A stretch of DNA of 64,000 nucleotides from Epiperipatus broadwayi (lineage: Eukaryota > Onychophora > Udeonychophora > Euonychophora > Peripatidae), in assembly GCA_028023455.1 (NCBI GenBank), contig JAQFVV010012416.1, positions 2,907,767 through 2,971,766 of the forward strand, in the 5' to 3' direction. The notes below the pieces were generated by a model, which worked only from the letters and a program-made list of their open reading frames with translations, had not been told where the DNA came from and did no database searches. This document shows positions 41,040 to 53,305 of the stretch, piece by piece. Both the position numbers and the translations under genes were made by a program. The first letter of the stretch is position 1. Every line of letters begins with the position of its first letter.

Positions 41040-42275
41040 TTTTTTCCAATTTATACCATTTATATATATATATATATTGTAATGTTTATTTATATACGTT
41101 GCAAATATATTGGCATTTGGTAAAAGCTAAAGAAAGTAAAAGTAAATTTGGATTTTTTTTTGACTATAATTTTTTTTTTTTTTAAAAAAAAAAAAAAACG
41201 TACAGTGAAAGTTAAATTATTCTTTCGTATTTTTTTTAATTAATTAGAAATAAAAGAATTGGAGAGAACAAAAGACACAAATTACCAATCTAGATAAGAG
41301 AAAGTAAAAATATTTCAACTAATTAAAGATGGCAGAATTATGCTGAAAAAAATAAAGACTTTGTAACATAAATTTTATAAAGAATATATAAGATTATCAA
41401 CATATATTTTGACAAACAAAAGATATGCGCAGAAGTCTGAAAACTGGACCTCTAGTATAAAAAGGAGGGCTTCAGTTGGAGGAACGTCTTGGTTTGGTTT
41501 GATATTCTTTTGGTTGGTTTTGGATTAAAGAATCCAGACCACTCTACGATGAAAAAGTTCTTCATATGAGAGTAGACCGGAGCTTTAGCTGACATCATTA
41601 CCAATGGACACCAGAGAAGCTTACACGACTAGCCTATGGAACCAGCACCAAGATCAACTAATAATCAAAGGCCGTGAGCTCATTTTAACCCCAAAAAACT
41701 ATGCATAGTTATCTACAACCAGTGTGAATTCACTAAACTTACCGGTAAGACTACTTATTCCTGATTGTGATAAAATTAAGCATTTGCAAACAAGTCTTAA
41801 AATAATCCCAATATAGACATTAATTTTCTTATTAAAGAAACTTTCGTTTAAATAATTTTATACAAGATCTTGGAAATGAATTGTAATAAGTGAACATTAT
41901 TAAATTACTTTATCCAACTGTTTTTTATAGATTGATTCATGTTCTCTCCAGTTTAGTTAATTCGTAATTTAATTTACAAATATTTTGTTTGTTGGAATAA
42001 AAGAGATTTTACTTTTATCAACCTTTTTCATTGTGCGTTATTAATAATAGTTATTAATTATTATTAAATTTATTAATATTATTTTAGTGATGTTTAAATA
42101 TACAATTTACCTTTGCCAATGTATTTAATAAATTCCAGGAATAATAATATTTTAAAAAAATAATTCTCATTACGGTATGATGTAATACCGATTAGTTTAA
42201 AAGTATTTTTCTTTTTTTATTCATGAGACGTTATTTGACTATTTCAGCGGACTCTTTAGCATTATAAATCCAAAT
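41040..42275 (+). mobile_element. LTR-like or promoter-bearing repeat, copy 1 (first part)
   Basis: Homologous along its length to the minus strand of 49.74-51.17 kb. Shared landmarks: TTTGGTAAAAGCTAAAG at about 41116; ATGGCAGAATTATGCTGAAA at about 41329; TATA box GTATAAAAAGG at 41455-41465; donor ACCG/GTAAGAC (GT at 41745); CCTGATTGTGATAAAAT at about 41760; AATAAA at 41996-42001; TTTACCTTTGCCAATGTAT at about 42107; ATTTCAGCGGACTCTT at about 42243. Best explained as a solo LTR or a duplicated promoter-exon 1-intron unit; no coding frame inside. The TATA-to-AATAAA distance (~540 bp) is long for an LTR R region. Confidence 0.5.
41456..41463 (+). promoter_or_regulatory. TATA box of repeat copy 1
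   Basis: TATAAAAA, conserved at the same position in copy 2 (minus strand, about 50751-50744), with a splice donor about 290 bp downstream in both. Confidence 0.5.
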
Positions 42276-44285
42276 AATAATACATCCACCCACTACCAAG
42301 CCATCTAATTTACTAGAAAAATTTATAAAGTAGCAGATTGTTGGGATTCCACTTTATTTACATATTTAGATTTACCCATTGTCACTAGCTCAGTGGAGAC
42401 AGAATAATAAAATATATAACCTTATATAAATATAAAAATAATAAACCACTCCAGAAATTACACAGAAAATATTTATTTACACATATAAATAATATTTAAA
42501 TTTTGAGGAATAAGTTTAATTTAGATTTTTATCTTAATTTTAATTTTACATTTAAAATAGTTCTATAATGTTTAATATTTATTTAGAGTCGGTATGAATA
42601 GGACTACATAGGTCTGCATTTGAAAAGAAATATTCTTCCCTGATTTAACCTTACAACAAATTTCGCAATCAACTCGCAATCCATCTGATCATTCATGTAT
42701 TCAATGTAGCATGATACGACAACACAAAATACCATATTGTCAGAATGGCATCTGAACAATAAGTAGAAATAGAGAAGATATTGACTCTCCACCAACAGGA
42801 ATGTGACATCTGTTGGCAATAGATCAATAAACTAAAAACTCCATAGGAATGACTGTCTTCTGCCGACTTACAAACCCATCCATACAAACAGAGGTGTGTT
42901 TATATCTATAATCCTCCTACGACCTCATACTACATCTACTAATTACACAAATATATCCAATCCATTGAACCAATTCAACTACGAAATGAATAACCTAAGA
43001 TTACCCTCCCTTAATACAACTTTACAAAACTATATACCATTCCGCCTGACTTAATTTTAACATTTAAATACGTTCGCACAGATTTGTTTAAAAATGTTGG
43101 GTATAGATCGATTACATAGATTCCACGGTCAAAACATTTCAAAATAAACATAAATGATCAAAATACAAAATTATTATACCGACAATCCTGAGGAAACTTA
43201 TAAGAACCCAATAGTATTCACCATAAGATATTCGTTGTCACCAATAACTTAAAAGACATCCGAATAAATACATTTTAGATATTACCGTAAGGTATTATCG
43301 AATGTCTATATATTTTGATCAAATATGAAAACCAAAATATAATTAACCCAAACAATCCATCAACGTCTATAAACCACTTTAAATTTAATACATTTTAGTT
43401 AAAATATAATACACACACAAAAAAATGAACTGGAAATGATTGCTTAAACATCTACATAAAACAAATATCAATAATTGAATTTGCATTCTTTAAGTCAGAT
43501 AAGAGTTCTTATTTTCAGTTATTAATTACTTCAATTTTAGGAAAGTTATTAGATAGATACAATAGTTCATACTTTACGGATTTAATAGATTGAGAAGTCC
43601 ATCTTCGTGATCACTTTAGTAGATTTTTCCTTCTTTGAAATGAAACTCGACTTCCATTATTTGGTCAGAACTGTCATCCAGAGCTCAGCTGGTTGTCCAA
43701 AATTAATCATTGCAGACTTCCACATCGTGAAAATCTGCAATATAGCTAGTTATAACGATCTATTCATAGTCAGCTCTAAGATAAAAATTTTAATAATCAT
43801 TTGCTTTTATATTTTTCTTAGCCTCTTATCATTTGATCATAGGATTCAATCCAATACTCACTAATCCTCTGGTGTTTCAGTTACGGTCGTGCTGAATTTC
43901 TGGTGTTTATTGGTATTTAATTTCTCTTTCTTCTCTTATCTAACTTTTCATCTGACTTTTTAATTAAACAGCTTTTAGATAATTAATAAACAATCATTTC
44001 CATTTACAGATTACAGGAATTAATTAATACCTGTTTTTATTTTAACTTACGTTATTTTTTTATTAAAATATTTTTATATCTCAATCTTGTATTTTTTTAT
44101 TTAAAAAAATACGTTCAAATACTTTTTTTTTCTTGTTTATGAAAAAAAAATATTTTTAAAGTTTAGCATCTGTGCGAATGTATACGTTTAACAATATTTT
44201 AATTTTAGCGTTTAGTTTTTTCCTTTTATTTGCAAACTTTTAAGTTTTTATTTTAAATTAATGTAACGACATATTTATATATCGT
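42276..44285. other. ~2 kb segment interrupting repeat copy 1
   Basis: The homologous minus-strand copy at 49.97 kb is continuous here, so this DNA is an insertion (or was lost from the other copy). It lacks clear terminal repeats. The right edge contains TGTAACGA..TCGTTACA, a small palindrome. Imperfect inverted words TTCGCACAGAT lie near 43085 and 44165 (the latter complemented). Frames at 42604-42887 (minus) and 43607-43864 (plus) are short, overlap other frames and were not recognised. Confidence 0.45.
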
Positions 44286-44500
44286 TACAGCATAAAAGGT
44301 CCTGGCACCCATATTAAATAAATTAAAAGCTGATTTCGTCAATAGCATAATTCTCAACAATTAATAGGCTGAGTTGATCAGGAAATATAGCTATGTTTTT
44401 AGAATAGAAATATAATTCTTCTTTTTGACATAACTTGATCAACTCGCGCGCAGTTTATATTAGCATGTAGAGGCCTAACAAAATGGAAAACGTTATAATA
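44286..44500 (+). mobile_element. LTR-like or promoter-bearing repeat, copy 1 (second part)
   Basis: Resumes the similarity broken at 42275: TCCTGGCACCC, GATCAGGAAATATAGCTATG, CATAACTTGATCAACT and AGGCCTAACAAAATGGAAAA all have counterparts in order on the minus strand between 49.96 and 49.74 kb. Confidence 0.55.
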
Positions 44501-44504
44501 TATA

Positions 44505-45195
44505 TATATACTCAACAAAGAATGATTTTTTTAAAAAATACAGCATCTACATCATGATATAAGAGGAAAGGTTATTACTAATAATAGAAAATATTGAGGC
44601 ATTTGAAATGCAAACTAATGATAAACTTGTTAGCACAAGATGGCACTACTATATGGAGAGTGTTGTTTTGTTTTGAATTGTTTAATAACAATTATTGTAC
44701 TAGTATGAGATAGTGATCATGTGATGTTTAGTGGTTTAATGATAAACTTCAAAGTATACTCGATCCAATTCTAGTTTCCATTTTTATGATAATATTCTTT
44801 TTACCAGTTTATAGAAGACTTCATAAAGCAGTCATTAAGTTGTAATAATAGAATCCTAATTTGAATCTATTAATTCTCCAATCTATTGTAACATTTGAGT
44901 AGTCAAGATAGCTATTATTTATTAAACCTATATCCAGTGCCATTTTACTCATATTTACATACTAATTTTTGGTATGGCCTTCATCAGTTTGTAACTGGCA
45001 TATATCAAATGTAACTGGATTTTCTTTTCAATCAAAGCTACAAGTCATAAATTAATTTAGGATATGGGTAGATTAGCACTGCTTATACATTTAATAAACC
45101 TTCATTTAATATCTACTGATTACTTAAGCACTCAACAGATGACATAATGGAAAAAAAGAAAAACAATAATAAATGATAAAAATAAAAATATTTTT
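44505..45195. other. AT-rich; contains a fold-back family 1 fragment
   Basis: GATGGCACTACTATATGGAG at about 44639 and GAGATAGTGATCATGTGATG at about 44707 are the right arm end and tail of family 1. Otherwise nothing. Confidence 0.5.
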
Positions 45196-45204
45196 TAATA
45201 TTAA

Positions 45205-45460
45205 ATGAATTTATTGACCATGCACTAAAAAGAAAAAAATTATTGTTTGTTCAACCACAATTGGGTTTTTTTTAGATTTAACTTGAAATAAAAGCATGGG
45301 AGAAGAGGTCCAGAAATGAAGTCAATCATTTTTGTAAAAAATAGCCAATTAACTTAATTAATTTCTGGATCACCAATGCTTTTATTTCAAGTTAAATATA
45401 AAAACCTCAATTGTGATTGAATAAACAATTATTTTTTTCTTTTTAGCACATTTTCTTTTT
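45205..45460. repeat. fold-back element (family 4), complete
   Basis: Arms TTGACCATGCACTAAAAAG...AATTGGGTTTTTTTTAGATTTAACTTGAAATAAAAGCAT and the inverse (ATGCTTTTATTTCAAGTTAAAT...TTTTTAGCACATTTTC), each about 105 bp. A half copy lies at 11.71 kb. Confidence 0.8.
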
Positions 45461-45464
45461 ATCT

Positions 45465-46005
45465 CTATTATTTTTAAGTTTTTACATTGGCAACTGTATT
45501 ATAACAGAAACACACTAACACAATAACAAGAAATAGCATTCCTTAACTTAAATTGACTTGTATATTTATTTTTAATCTAAATATTTTATATATATTTGTA
45601 GTCCCATTAATACAAGCAGATGAGCTAATATGATTAATATTCTTGCATATTCACCATACCATGATTAGACCAAGATGATATAACATATATGACCTGCATA
45701 TATATTTCCAGAGTGTTATACTCACTCTATGGCTGCAAGAAGCAAACACCCCTTCTATGAATATTTTATTTATATTGGGATAATTTCCATTAGTCATATG
45801 ATTAGAGATATCAACAAAAGAAGGGTTTTAAAATACTTCCAGAATTTGATTTACCTGACTAGCACAAAAAGCAGAAAATTGACTTAAATTAGAATATGGA
45901 AACCAAGTATATTTATAACACACATATATAATTGACTCTATATTAACTTATTGTATGGTAATTAAATATATAGAAAGGTATAGAGAGATAAAATTAAGCC
46001 AAAAT
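45465..46005. other. AT-rich stretch, nothing firm
   Basis: A 58-codon minus frame at about 45660-45840 (VDISNHMTNGNYPNINK...) may be chance. No other support. Confidence 0.35.
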
Positions 46006-46009
46006 GAAA

Positions 46010-46213
46010 ATTAAAAATAACATTTTTATTTAAACACACAAAAATATTAATACAATAATCAAATCAAAAATGAATCAAATTAGATTATTTATAGTATTTT
46101 TTTCTAGGGATGAGTCCATTTGTAAATATGGTAAACCCCAATTGCTTTTAGTTATAAAATTTGAAAAAGAATAAAAGTTTGTCTAGACATTGAATTTGTT
46201 ATTATATTTATAT
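46010..46213 (-). other. possible 3' UTR and polyadenylation region
   Basis: Follows the stop of the candidate terminal exon. AATAAA occurs on the minus strand at about 46034-46029. Confidence 0.35.
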
Positions 46214-46348
46214 TTATCGGGTTTTTGTTGTGGCTTCATTTTGCAAATGCACTCCTATTTTTATCAATGTATTTGTAGCTTCTTTTGGGAGCTGGTCATT
46301 TATCTTTTCCAGGGCAGCATATATCTTGTCTTGTTCAGCAGTAGCTTT
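46214..46348 (-). CDS. candidate 3'-terminal exon, unknown gene
   Basis: Minus strand: acceptor CCATAATTATAG (AG at 46350-46349), then a phase-0 frame KATAEQDKIYAALEKINDQL and PKEATNTLIKIGVHLQNEAT, TKTR, stop at 46216-46214. The 44-residue product is helix-rich, with a normal balance of A, E, Q, D, L and K and one G, quite unlike the surrounding AT-driven frames, and no codon is disturbed. AATAAA lies about 180 bp downstream. Strong candidate for the last exon of a real gene, or of a retained element gene, transcribed leftwards. The preceding exon was not found within 2 kb. Protein not recognised. Confidence 0.45.
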   Translation of the reverse strand, partial: KATAEQDKIYAALEKINDQLPKEATNTLIKIGVHLQNEATTKTR

Positions 46349-46354
46349 CTATAA

Positions 46355-48230
46355 TTATGGGTAGATATCTCAGCAAAAGTGGTACATAATATTTATTACA
46401 TATCAGGTAGTCAAATGAAGAGTAAACTGGATGGTCAACATTGAATGAACATCCTCTGTGGTTTAGCAGTACATAGTAAAATTAAGATTTCTGCAAATAT
46501 TGCTATACATTCCTGATTGATGAACAGGAAATTTTGTATAGCAAACCAATGGCAGACTGCTTAACAAGATACTATTGATTTAACAGCAAACTAAATGATG
46601 GACTCTTAACAAAAAAATTCAGCAAAACTCTGTAGACTTCTTATAGCAAGACTTGTCAGAAGAATAAAACAATAGGGAATTTGTAGCTTTTATACTTTTG
46701 CCTCCCATTGTCTGAGACCACCTATGTTATTAATTAGTTTTTAAATTTTTTAATTAGTTATTCTCTTTTTACATTTTAATTACAACATGACAAATTTATC
46801 TAATCTGTTGAAAATATTAATTTCTAATAAAACTGAATTCCTTCTGATTAGATAATTCATAAAAATTAAAGATCATTAATTAGATATCTAATTACATACT
46901 TTTAATAATTATTTCTACAATAAAATTATTTCACTAAGTGATTTTATATTTACTTTCACATACTTATATTTATAATTTATTTTCTTTGTTTTTATAATTC
47001 ATCGGAATTTTCTTTTAGTTAAAAGATAGCTGATAAGTGTTCCTTTAAATATTAAATTTAAAAAAATCTTACCTTTTAATAGGCTTTAATCAGCCTTTTG
47101 ACTTATTTAATATTTATATATGTCTACTTTTATCTAACAAACTAATGATCTCTTTTTATTTAAAGAAAAATATATATTGTTTTTCTTTTTCTAATTTTTA
47201 TTTTTAAATCATTTTATATAAACATATACATGTATAAATCACAATATCATACTTTAAATTGAGTGGACACTTATAGTTGATATATATGTACCAGTAGATA
47301 TTTCTCTTATAAGGTAAATGTATACCCCTTATGTATATATAATATTTAGTATGTGTACATATTACTATATGTGTACATAAGTGACTAAAAATAAGAAATA
47401 TTCTTTTAAGTTAAAAATGTTTGACATTTTGACAGTTGTTATTTTTATTTTAAAAAAAGCTAATAAACAACTTTCTTATCACATTAATGAAGCTTGCAAT
47501 CATAATAAATAAAATCAATAGTGAGCATTATTTAAAAATTCCTTACTTTTTCTGCCTAAAAAATTAATTCATCTATTTTAAAAATTAATGTGTCCTATTA
47601 CTTTCATTGGCATTTTAAACAAATGTACAAAATTTCAACAAATTATATTGAACTTAATTCTGTTAAATGTCAATTTTGAAATGTGAAAAAAATGTTATTA
47701 AACTGAAAGAAAAAAACTTTATACTACCCTCTTATGCATTTTTAGAACAAATGAAAGTTCTACAAATAATTTTTAGCTGTGATGTATGAAATTATTGATT
47801 ATTTTAAATTTTCCCCCCCCCTCTTTTTTTTTTAAGATTGATGTTTGTGGAAAAGAAAAGATTATTATATAGAGGAGGGTGGGGTTTTTTAATTAAATAC
47901 AAAATTACAAGAATTTTTTTTGAATTTAAATATTTTTACCCCCCAATTTTAAAATTTTTTTCTATTTTTAAAAAGATTAAAACTTAATAAACAAACAAAT
48001 TAACCAATTTTTTAACTTTAAAAAAACATTTAACAAAAAAAAATGGAATCATATTTTCAGAAGTATAATTAAATAATGAAGTTCTCATTGTGGAAACTCA
48101 CATCACTGCATTTTTCCAAAGTGAAGCTCATAATAATCAGAATTATGCAATCTAATTGACTAAATATAGTAAATAATGAAAGAAATAAAAGACAAATCTC
48201 TGACTTTGTTACTTATTCTGTAGCCTTTAA
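46355..48230. other. long AT-rich stretch, no gene recognised
   Basis: Could be intron of the gene ending at 46214. Contains short homopolymers (C run near 47812-47821, T and A runs to 48050). No conserved element recognised. Confidence 0.45.
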
Positions 48231-48238
48231 TAAAATAA

Positions 48239-48515
48239 AACAAAAAAGGCACCTAGTTTTCTTCTTCAGGAGTTCATAAAAAGTTTGAATTCCAGAACTA
48301 CAAGTACCAGAATTGATCCTCAGGGGCTGCCAATCTCAAGTCAGACACTCCACCAATTGCACAAATCACACAGGGTAAATAAAAGGCATATGGCTTTACT
48401 TTCCAGGAATTCTTAAGAAGTTCAAGCACCAGACCTGTGAGCATTATAATTGACCCTGAAATCTCCCAATCCCAAGTTGGATGTCTACTAACTGCACCAA
48501 ATGATGCAGGCCAGT
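48239..48515 (-). mobile_element. two tandem family D tRNA-derived SINEs
   Basis: Minus strand, first copy: CCTGCATCATTTGGTGCAGT, CCAACTTGGGATTGGGAGAT, AGGGTCAATTATAATGC, then CTTGAACTTCTTAAGAATTC. Second copy directly after: GATTTGTGCAATTGGTGGAG, GAGGATCAATTCTGGTAC, CAAACTTTTTATGAACTCCT, with an A-rich end. Unamplified relatives of the 31 kb array. Confidence 0.7.
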
Positions 48516-48519
48516 AGAA

Positions 48520-48985
48520 CTAAAATACTGATAAATCGAAATATACTTAGGAAGAGTTTTAAATCAGTAAGGCAGGAATATATTATGTAGATTATTTTTT
48601 TAATCTTCATTAATATAATAAATATGCTAAGATGAATAAAATTGAAACAAGCACAGTAATAAAGACCTAAGGTAGAGGCACTAGTAATATCAACTTTTAG
48701 TCCATACGCCTCAACCACTTTTGTGAATCTCAAGCAGCCATTTTATAGATTGCCAGCCAGTTATAAACATATTTTGTTATTTTTATTTAAAAAATTTAAA
48801 GTAAATAATATACTTAAATTATTCATTTTTCAAAATGCAAATATAGGATAGTGTGAATAAATATATGTTTTAAATCTGAAGATAAACTTAAGATGGAGAA
48901 TGTCACATTGAAATAAAGGCATAGTTATTATTGGCACTAAAGGCATTTATAAAAGTAGTGTCCATATAAAAAACAGAGGCATATG
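48520..48985. other. AT-rich stretch, nothing recognised
   Basis: No supported feature. Confidence 0.5.
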
Positions 48986-48989
48986 TATA

Positions 48990-49440
48990 TGAGCAAAGTA
49001 TAGACTACAGAAGGCTTTGATGTGGTCTATTACAATGCACACACAGTGTAGGCATAGAGAAAACAAAAGAAACCAATGATTCGTGTTTTTAAAAATAAAA
49101 GTTATTGAAAAATGATACTTTGAATAGCTAATAAAAACTAATGACTGGGTTTAAGTAAAGGAAGATGCACAAAGACAACTATTTGAGATGGTAATGTGAA
49201 GAAAACTCATTATTTTAACCATATGGGGAAACAGACAGACAATGAAAAAGAATTGATGTGTAAAATTATGAGTGTGTCAAAAATAAAAAGACAATCAAGA
49301 ATGTCACAAATGAGCAACATGAGGTAATGGATGAGATTAATAGCATGGGAAGCATGCAGAAAAGCAGAAGGAAGAATGGCCTAGAAATCGTTCATTCATA
49401 CTGTTGCCCATTGTTAAACAATAGATCATGCAGGTAATCA
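48990..49440 (+). mobile_element. decayed LINE fragment, C-terminal region of RT polyprotein
   Basis: CTACAGAAGGCTTTGATGTGG recalls LQKAFD.V of LINE RT motif A. Downstream, KKTHYFNHMGKQTDNEKELM, CKIMSVSKIKRQSRMSQM and IAWEACRKAEGRMA follow the order of the H(Y/F)GH..R..D.E..L...I..GK..G+R..G(R)...W...A...A..R..W block found at the end of many RTE/CR1-type LINEs. A different lineage from the 18.9 kb RTE. Confidence 0.45.
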
Positions 49441-49444
49441 TGAT

Positions 49445-49730
49445 GGTGAAAAACTAAAAAAGTAAAAATACTGATGTACTTGAAAGAATGTGATTTCTAA
49501 CAAATAAAACATTTTTAGTTATATTCTTAGAAAAGCTATAAATAGGTAGCTTTTTATGAAGACCTTATGCATAAATTTAAAAATGACTTATAAATTATCT
49601 CCAAATGTTTAGTAAATTAGTTATCTCAGATACAAGGAAGAGGGCAGAGTGCAGATTTCAAAGAAAATAATAGAATCTGCTTCTAATATAATAAAACAAA
49701 TAAAGTTTAAAAGGTTCCATTTTATTATTC
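49445..49730. other. AT-rich stretch, nothing recognised
   Basis: No supported feature. Confidence 0.5.
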
Positions 49731-49734
49731 ACCA

Positions 49735-51170
49735 TTTATACCTAACATATTGCAACATTTTCCACATTTTGATAGATCTGGTAGGCCTTCTTTTACTCAC
49801 TGTAAATTTAGTGAAAGTTAATCAAGTTATGAATACAGAAAATATAAATATTTTGTTCATATTTCTATAAAACATAACTATATTTCCTGATTAATTGGCC
49901 TACCAATTATTTCGACTTAAGCTAATGGTGGAATCAGATTTTTATTTATTTTAATAAGGGCACCAGGATTCATACAAGAATCCGCTGAAATCCATCGCAT
50001 CGCTCATCATAAATAAGGTCATATTTTACTGTAACTATAGTTATTTTTTAGATATTATTATTCATGGAGCTTAGTCAATGAATATTGGCAAAGGTAACTT
50101 ATACTTTTAAATCTTAAAAAACTAATAATAAATTTAATAATAATCATCAATAATGTACAAAGAAAAGTTGGTATTAGAAATAAAAATTTTATTCTAACAA
50201 ATTAAAATGTTTAAAGAGAAATTACTAATTAATTGGAAAGCACTCCTACTAATTCAGATATAATTCAATTAATTAAACAGCTAAACAATTAAAGTTCTTA
50301 GGTATAAACAAATTTCTTCTATAAAGTTTTTTAAAATGGAAGTCTCTTGAATGATAAAATTAATGTCTCTATCGGGATTATTTTAAGCTTATTTTTTAAG
50401 AATCGTTTGCAAACTTTCATTTTGTCACAATCAGGAATGTTAATCTTAACTTACCAGTAGATTTGTAAAGATTTATAGGATCCTGAGCTTATAATTGGTC
50501 TCTCCTTCTGGCATTTGGTCCATTCTGTAGTTGAAGTAAGAAGCTCACTTGTGATGACCTTCACTGCAAAAGACGGTGGTCAAGGCTTCGTTTCCATTCT
50601 TGCATTACAACTTCATTCAGCAAGTGAGTAGTATTTCTGTGCAAACACATTTCACGGCAACAGGTTACTCTCACAGAAATCTCCACTCTAAGAACATGTA
50701 ACCAGCAAATAAATGAAAGACCCAGATCAAAGTTGTCCTCTTTTTTTTATACCTTGATCCAGTTTTGAAACTTCTGTGCATATTATTATTATCATAGTGC
50801 TTAGGTTTACAATCTTGTACATTCTTTATAAAATTTACATTACAAAGTCTTTATTTTTTTAGCATAATTCTGTCATCTTTAATTACCTAAAAAGATTTTT
50901 CTAATTGTAATCGTTTTACTTTTGGAATTCTTTTAATTTATATGGATTAGTAATCTGCATATCATTTATTCTTTCCAATTTTATTTTTTAATTACATAAA
51001 AAAAAAAAATGAACGAAAAATGTAATTTTCATTGTAGATTTTTAAAAAAAAATTATACAAACTAAAAAAAAATGTAATTGTGTCTTTTTAATAAGATCCC
51101 TAAATTTACTTTTTCCTTTAGCTTTTACCAAATGTCAATATATTTGTACCATATATAAATAAATGGTACA
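49735..51170 (-). mobile_element. LTR-like or promoter-bearing repeat, copy 2 (uninterrupted)
   Basis: Minus-strand homologue of 41.04-44.50 kb without the 2 kb interruption. TATA box at about 50751-50744 (GGTATAAAAAAAAG), splice donor CTACTG/GTAAGTT (GT at 50454-50453), CCTGATTGTGACAAAATG, AATAAA complement at 50188-50193, TTACCT(T)TGCCAATATTCA and GATTTCAGCGGATTCTT, then ATCCTGGTGCCCTTATTAAA. The two copies face each other across ~5 kb. Divergence is considerable (indels every few tens of bases). Confidence 0.5.
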
Positions 51171-51174
51171 ATAT

Positions 51175-51725
51175 ATTATACCAAGAGTGCTCCGAAAAAT
51201 ACCAAGAGTGCTCTGAAAAATTTATCCTAATCATAGAGAGATAGATTCCATAATGAAGGATTCATTGTTCCATTCTCAGCAATAAAAAAAGACCTCAGTT
51301 TGATGAGTACTCATTGACATTCGAATGCATAGCATCACAGAATATTCCAAGTAAAAGTCTACTGTTGATGATGTAGTGTTTGGGGCAGCCCTTAACTTAG
51401 GTAATTAATATGTTCCACGAGATTTAATTAATTTGAATATTACATAACTCATGTATTCTTGTATTTAAAACATTTTCATAAAAAGTATATTATTTAAAAT
51501 CTATATTTCTATTACTAATCATTCTGTCATTAATCAATTTTAAACTTTTTAGTGAGTGAAAGAAAGATATATCATTATGCTGAATTATTATTCAACTTTG
51601 AATAAATAAAATAAATGGAATGACTTTATTGTGCAGAGGATCATAAGATGTGCCAGAATTGGAGTCAGTCTAAGAATTCTATGCTCCAGAGATAACACTG
51701 TACTAGACAATTCATAATGATGGTG
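51175..51725. other. unassigned; duplicated 23-bp word at left end
   Basis: CCAAGAGTGCTC(C/T)GAAAAAT is repeated in tandem at 51181-51222. The remainder to 51725 is not recognised. Confidence 0.45.
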
Positions 51726-51729
51726 ATGA

Positions 51730-51730
<1 letters not shown>

Positions 51731-51796
<66 letters not shown>
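51731..51796. repeat. (AT)n microsatellite
   Basis: About 65 bp of AT dinucleotides with one CAT interruption. Frames over it encode Y/I and H runs and are artefacts. Confidence 0.95.
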
Positions 51797-51799
<3 letters not shown>

Positions 51800-53295
51800 A
51801 CTATCTACTATGCTCTGTGGTTAATATTCAAATCTGAAACATGTAAACTAGAAAATTTGTTCACATTCTAATTAAGCTAAGAATATTTCCTTTAAATAGA
51901 TAATCGATAGATGAATATCAGTTATTCTTAGCCAGAAAATAAAACAATACAAAAAAATCACTCAAATCTTCTTCTGCATCAGAGATCAAATGTTAGCCCA
52001 GAATGGCTTCACAAACAGTCATGGAAGTTGATTAACCTCAAGGGACTAAATGTACCATAGACTCCAAAAAAAAAAACACAATCATTATCTAAATCAAAGA
52101 TATGGGAAGAAGGTCCCCATCAGAAGTAATGTCAAGATGCTGAATAGCTATTAATAACTTGATTGTTGAAGACAGGGAGATGGAGCAGTATTCCCTCACA
52201 GAACTTTACTCTAATGGATTAACTCAGCTGATAAACAAAGACTTTGGTTCGTATTTATACTCAAGATCTAGATATGTATTTAGCTCTACTTAATTCAATG
52301 TAATTACATACTGTTTACAATGTACATCACAGATTCAATGTCAAATAAATTTACTTTTGGAAAAAAAAATCTTCTTCATTACTTACTAATTAGTAAACAT
52401 GTATTAATGAGGAGGTTAAAAATAAGCTGAGCATGCCTGAATTGAAATATAAGATAAATGAATTACATCATATGACTCAGTACCTTTTTTTTTTGTAGCA
52501 CTTGATAAAAATATAAAACACTTTTTTTAACAATAATTCATTAACTTATATAGTAAATTCACATATTTTACAACTTAGAGAAGTATATTTTTGAAAGTAC
52601 TGATTACGTTTATGTATAAATACAACAACGTTTTAATTTGCTTCATACACTAAAATAAGAATTCGTTTTTACCAGAGACATTGTTAAATTAAACTATCAA
52701 GTTAATGAACTGAACTTTAGCTATTTGTTGCATTTCATGGAATTCATTCTATCAAATTAGTTGAAATTTTGTGTTACCTCTCTCTCTATATATATGCACA
52801 GCTCTGAAAGAACCCTCAAATATTTAAATAAGGATTCGTTTGTGTCGCTACCGTTATGAAAATAACAAGATTATATATTAAATGATACTTATCTATTGTG
52901 TTTATCTACTTTATTAAATCTATAAAATTTTACTTATATTACCTATATGCAACCTTAGATCTTGGAAGACAGTGGGGGAATATATTTTTTATTGCTTTAA
53001 GGCTTCAGTAATTTTAAATTGGACTAGCTTAATGAGACATGTAATACTTCGCTTAGCATTGTGAAATAATAAATATCAATAAAAATAATTATTTGCACAT
53101 AAAATATAATGTATACATAGACAAATATATTTATATATTCCCATTTTTTGAAAAATGTGCTCTCTCGTGTCTATGTTTTATTTTTTGTATTTTTATTTTT
53201 TTTAATTATTCATGAAGTGAAATCTAAATATAGAAGTTTTATTTATTCATTTTAATTTTAATTATATATTTATTTATAGAAAAATGACTTCTATT
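51800..53295. other. unassigned; GC-richer island at 51950-52260
   Basis: The island (GAGATCAAATGTTAGCCC, GGGAAGAAGGTCCCCATCAG, GACAGGGAGATGGAGCAG) looks like an old repeat or retroposed sequence, but no family or frame could be assigned on either strand. The rest is AT-rich, with a CT repeat at about 52779-52788. Confidence 0.4.
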
Positions 53296-53305
53296 AGTAG
53301 CAAAC

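Noticed and set aside
51588-51800. 70-codon minus frame with Y/I and H runs
   Set aside because: It is an (AT)n microsatellite plus an ATC run; no protein character beyond that.
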